DNA of 16,522 bases from Deltaproteobacteria bacterium. GTDB taxonomy: Bacteria; Desulfobacterota; DSM-4660; Desulfatiglandales; Desulfatiglandaceae. Position numbers and translations under genes: made by a program. Positions 14,767 through 16,522 of the stretch are shown here, one piece after another; within the stretch, counting starts at the first letter, position 1; every line of letters begins with the position of its first letter. The DNA lies in the NCBI GenBank assembly GCA_003646995.1, contig QMLZ01000043.1:1-16522 (forward strand), written 5' to 3'. The notes beneath the pieces are model-generated. The model was given only the letters and a program-made list of their open reading frames with translations. It was not told the origin of the DNA and ran no database searches.

Positions 14767-15395
14767 AATTAAAGAGACTTGACAGGCAAGGTTTTACATT
14801 ACCCGAGCTTTTGATAGCTCTTGTAGTTTTCGCTGCAGTCGTGGCCGCGATATATGCAGCATACTACTCGGCCCAGAAATCCTATGCAAGGATAAACGAG
14901 ATCTCATACATGGGTCAAAACATTAGGGCCGGGATCAGCGTAATGGAAAAAGAGATCAGGATGGCGGGCTATGATCCAACTCACAATGCTAATGCAGGGA
15001 TCACTTACGCAGGTGCCTCCTCCATCACTTTTACCCAGGACCTCAACGAGGACGGTGATACCGCTGATACTGACGAGACCGTGACATATGCTCTTGCGGA
15101 CTCAGATGGCGACGGAGATAACGACCTGGAGCGCAACAACGTGACGCTGGCAGAAAACATCGATGCCCTGAATTTTGTTTACTTAGATGAAAACGGTGTT
15201 GTAACCGCAAACCTGTCAGCCATCAGGTCGGTGCAAATAACCATAGTGGCAAAGACAGCCAAGCCGGACCCTTCGTACCTAGACACCCAAAATTATACAA
15301 ATCAACAGGGTACCACCATCTTGGTTTCCCCAAATGACCATTTTCGGCGGAGGATCTTGGCCGCAGAAGTACGGTGCAGAAACCTGGGACTGTAA
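14763..15395 (+). CDS. pilW: PilW-like minor pilin (right operon)
   Basis: A 210-residue minor prepilin with a 10-residue leader (ending DRQG) and the helix FTLPELLIALVVFAAVVAAI. After it come GISVMEKEIRMAGYDPTHNA, a long acidic insert (DLNEDGDTADTDETV, then DSDGDGDNDLE) and the conserved end QITIVAKTAKPDPSYLD with FRRRILAAEVRCRNLGL. The match to the left PilW over both ends is obvious, so these are paralogues. Proline stands between Leu3 and Glu5 in FTLPE, an uncommon but tolerated variant. The ATG at 14763 overlaps the fimT stop and has GAGGTGG upstream; an in-frame GTG at 14757 is less likely. Confidence 0.87.
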   Translation: MKLKRLDRQGFTLPELLIALVVFAAVVAAIYAAYYSAQKSYARINEISYMGQNIRAGISVMEKEIRMAGYDPTHNANAGITYAGASSITFTQDLNEDGDTADTDETVTYALADSDGDGDNDLERNNVTLAENIDALNFVYLDENGVVTANLSAIRSVQITIVAKTAKPDPSYLDTQNYTNQQGTTILVSPNDHFRRRILAAEVRCRNLGL

Positions 15396-15409
15396 CTAAG
15401 AGGGATAAG

Positions 15410-15883
15410 ATGGAAGGAACAGAGTGGAAGAAATCCATTAATAAGAAGAAAGGCGAGCTCGGATTTTCTCTAATAGAGGTCCTCGTGGCAGTGGCCATAC
15501 TTTGCGTGGGTGTGCTTGCCACCGCGTCCATGCAAGGGGCCGGGAGCCGCAACAGCGTGATTTCAGATACCAGAACCAAGGCAACTACCTTGGCGGCTGA
15601 CCGCATCGAAAAGCTTGTGGACCTTTCCTGGACCGATCCACTCCTTTCGGATGCAGACGGAGATGGGCAAGCAGGGCTTGGTGATACCCAATTTGACAAC
15701 GACCCGTCCACCCAGAGTGATGCGGACCACCAAGTAGTTGATAATGATTATACTATCTACTGGAATATAGCAGACAATTTTCCCATAAACGACACGAAAA
15801 CCCTGAAGGTGATCGTAACCTGGCAGATATACGGAGTATCTGGCAGGGTGAGCATGGAACGAGTTATTCCAAGGATAATTTAG
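15410..15883 (+). CDS. pilV: PilV-like minor pilin (right operon)
   Basis: A 157-residue minor prepilin with an 18-residue Lys-rich leader ending GELG and the helix FSLIEVLVAVAILCVGVLAT with Glu5. The next part, ADRIEKLVDLSWTDPLLSD, and the loop DADGDGQAGLGDTQFDNDPS mirror the left PilV. The ending is VIVTWQIYGVSGRVSMERV. ATG 15410 has AGAGGG at the ideal distance and is preferred to the in-frame GTG at 15374, which lies inside pilW. It follows pilW by 14 bases and is 36 bases before pilX. Confidence 0.86.
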   Translation: MEGTEWKKSINKKKGELGFSLIEVLVAVAILCVGVLATASMQGAGSRNSVISDTRTKATTLAADRIEKLVDLSWTDPLLSDADGDGQAGLGDTQFDNDPSTQSDADHQVVDNDYTIYWNIADNFPINDTKTLKVIVTWQIYGVSGRVSMERVIPRII

Positions 15884-15919
15884 ACTTTTCCAGAAATGAA
15901 ATATTGAGGAGGGTATGCC

Positions 15920-16471
15920 TTGGTCTTGAAATACAAACTCAGCGAAAGAGGCTCAGCGCTGGTAATCGCCCTCATGATAATGGTGCTGTTAACACTAATA
16001 GGGCTTGGTATCGCAAGAAAGACCGATACTGACGTGGGCGTTTCAAAAAATGATATGTTCCACAAGGAGGCATTCTATCACGCTGACAGCGGTGTTTACA
16101 CTGTGCCTAAGATTATCTCCCGTTGCCTAGTCAGTGGCTACGAGGTACCAATTACCGGCATTACTTATCTCGGAGGATCAGGAACTTTTTACAGAGAGAT
16201 AATGGGTTATGACAATCATGATTCTGACAAGGACGCTAGGTTCACAATAAATGGATATAATGTGGATGTGGATGTCAATCGTACTGGCCAAAAGAACTTA
16301 GCTGGAGGAGGCGTAGAGTTTGCCAGTGGAGCAGAAGGTGTTGGTGTGGGCTCTGCTGGCGGGGTCGCGGTGTACTATGATCTCGACTCGGTTGGGTCGG
16401 GGCCCTCTAATTCACAGTCAGAGGTCCTTGCTGAATACAGAAAAGTTATCGGTGTAGCAGGGGGATTATAA
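15920..16471 (+). CDS. pilX: PilX-like minor pilin (right operon), TTG start
   Basis: A 183-residue prepilin-like protein whose 10-residue leader ends SERG, followed by SALVIALMIMVLLTLIGLGI, the PilX-type helix without Glu5, and NDMFHKEAFYHADSGV. The only usable start is TTG at 15920, six bases after the strong GAGGAGGG; the nearer ATG at 15915 is out of frame and stops after four codons. The C-terminal third is Gly-rich and low in complexity (AGGGVEFASGAEGVGVGSAG), unlike the left-hand PilX. It ends one base before the next gene. In PilX-PilY1 pairs this protein carries the tip adhesin, so the difference in its globular part may reflect a different PilY1 partner. Confidence 0.82.
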   Translation: MVLKYKLSERGSALVIALMIMVLLTLIGLGIARKTDTDVGVSKNDMFHKEAFYHADSGVYTVPKIISRCLVSGYEVPITGITYLGGSGTFYREIMGYDNHDSDKDARFTINGYNVDVDVNRTGQKNLAGGGVEFASGAEGVGVGSAGGVAVYYDLDSVGSGPSNSQSEVLAEYRKVIGVAGGL

Positions 16472-16472
16472 A

Positions 16473-16522
16473 ATGAAAAGAATCTTGAAGATATTGATCA
16501 CATTTGCCATGGGCTTGGTTGC
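16473..16522 (+). CDS. Start of a second pilY1-like gene, truncated by the window edge
   Basis: Only the first 16 codons and two bases are visible: an ATG with AGGGGGA seven bases upstream and MKRILKILITFAMGLV, a clear signal-peptide start. It opens one base after the right pilX stop. The left operon has pilY1 at exactly this place, with a similar MKK start, so this is probably a second PilY1. The assignment rests on order and signal peptide only. Confidence 0.55.
   Translation, partial: MKRILKILITFAMGLV

Noticed and set aside
15915..15929. ATG codon next to the GAGGAGGG before the right pilX
   Set aside because: It is only one base from the ribosome site and its frame stops after four codons; the TTG at 15920 opens the full prepilin frame.
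1..16522. tRNA, rRNA, CRISPR array, insertion sequence or prophage
   Set aside because: I saw no cloverleaf-like sequence, no regular spaced repeats and no transposase or integrase motif on either strand.

Overview
The window looks like a Gram-negative, anaerobic, sulfate- or sulfur-metabolising bacterium of the Desulfobacterota ('deltaproteobacterial') type. Two things point there. One is a complete operon matching the quinone reductase complex (Qrc) of sulfate reducers. The other is a type IV pilus (T4P) minor-pilin locus with PilY1, PilQ and a sigma-54 promoter. I cannot name the genus from sequence reading alone.

Layout, left to right. (1) 2-307 (+): C-terminal end of the secretin PilQ. 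(2) 313-954 (-): a HAD-superfamily phosphatase, convergent with pilQ. (3) 1108-6534 (-): operon qrcA-qrcB-qrcC-qrcD plus a 53-codon single-helix membrane protein gene, with a TTGACA-type promoter at 6588-6616 and a rho-independent terminator at 981-1018. (4) 6776-6964 (-): rpsU (ribosomal protein S21), preceded by a promoter, a possible 36-codon TTG-start small gene and a terminator-like hairpin (7284 to 6985). (5) 7327-8715 (-): an RlmD/TrmA-type uracil-5-methyltransferase with an Fe-S cysteine set. (6) 8733-13093 (-): minor-pilin operon fimT/gspH-pilW-pilV-pilX-pilY1. (7) 13348-13953 (+): a secreted TPR protein. (8) 14191-16522 (+): a second operon in the same order, fimT/gspH-pilW-pilV-pilX-(pilY1 start), behind a perfect sigma-54 promoter at 14119-14134.

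How it works together. Qrc moves electrons from periplasmic cytochrome c3 (fed by hydrogenases or formate dehydrogenases) to menaquinone; the order cytochrome / molybdopterin-fold protein / ferredoxin-like / NrfD-like is the Qrc order. The flanking genes build T4P: PilQ is the outer-membrane pore, minor pilins prime assembly, and PilY1 sits at the tip. The most striking feature is that the minor-pilin/PilY1 set is present twice, as divergent, clearly paralogous operons around one TPR gene. Only the right-hand copy has a visible sigma-54 promoter, so the cell may be able to build two kinds of pilus tip. Second to that are two small genes that standard calling can miss: the 53-codon gene ending the qrc operon and the 36-codon candidate in front of rpsU.
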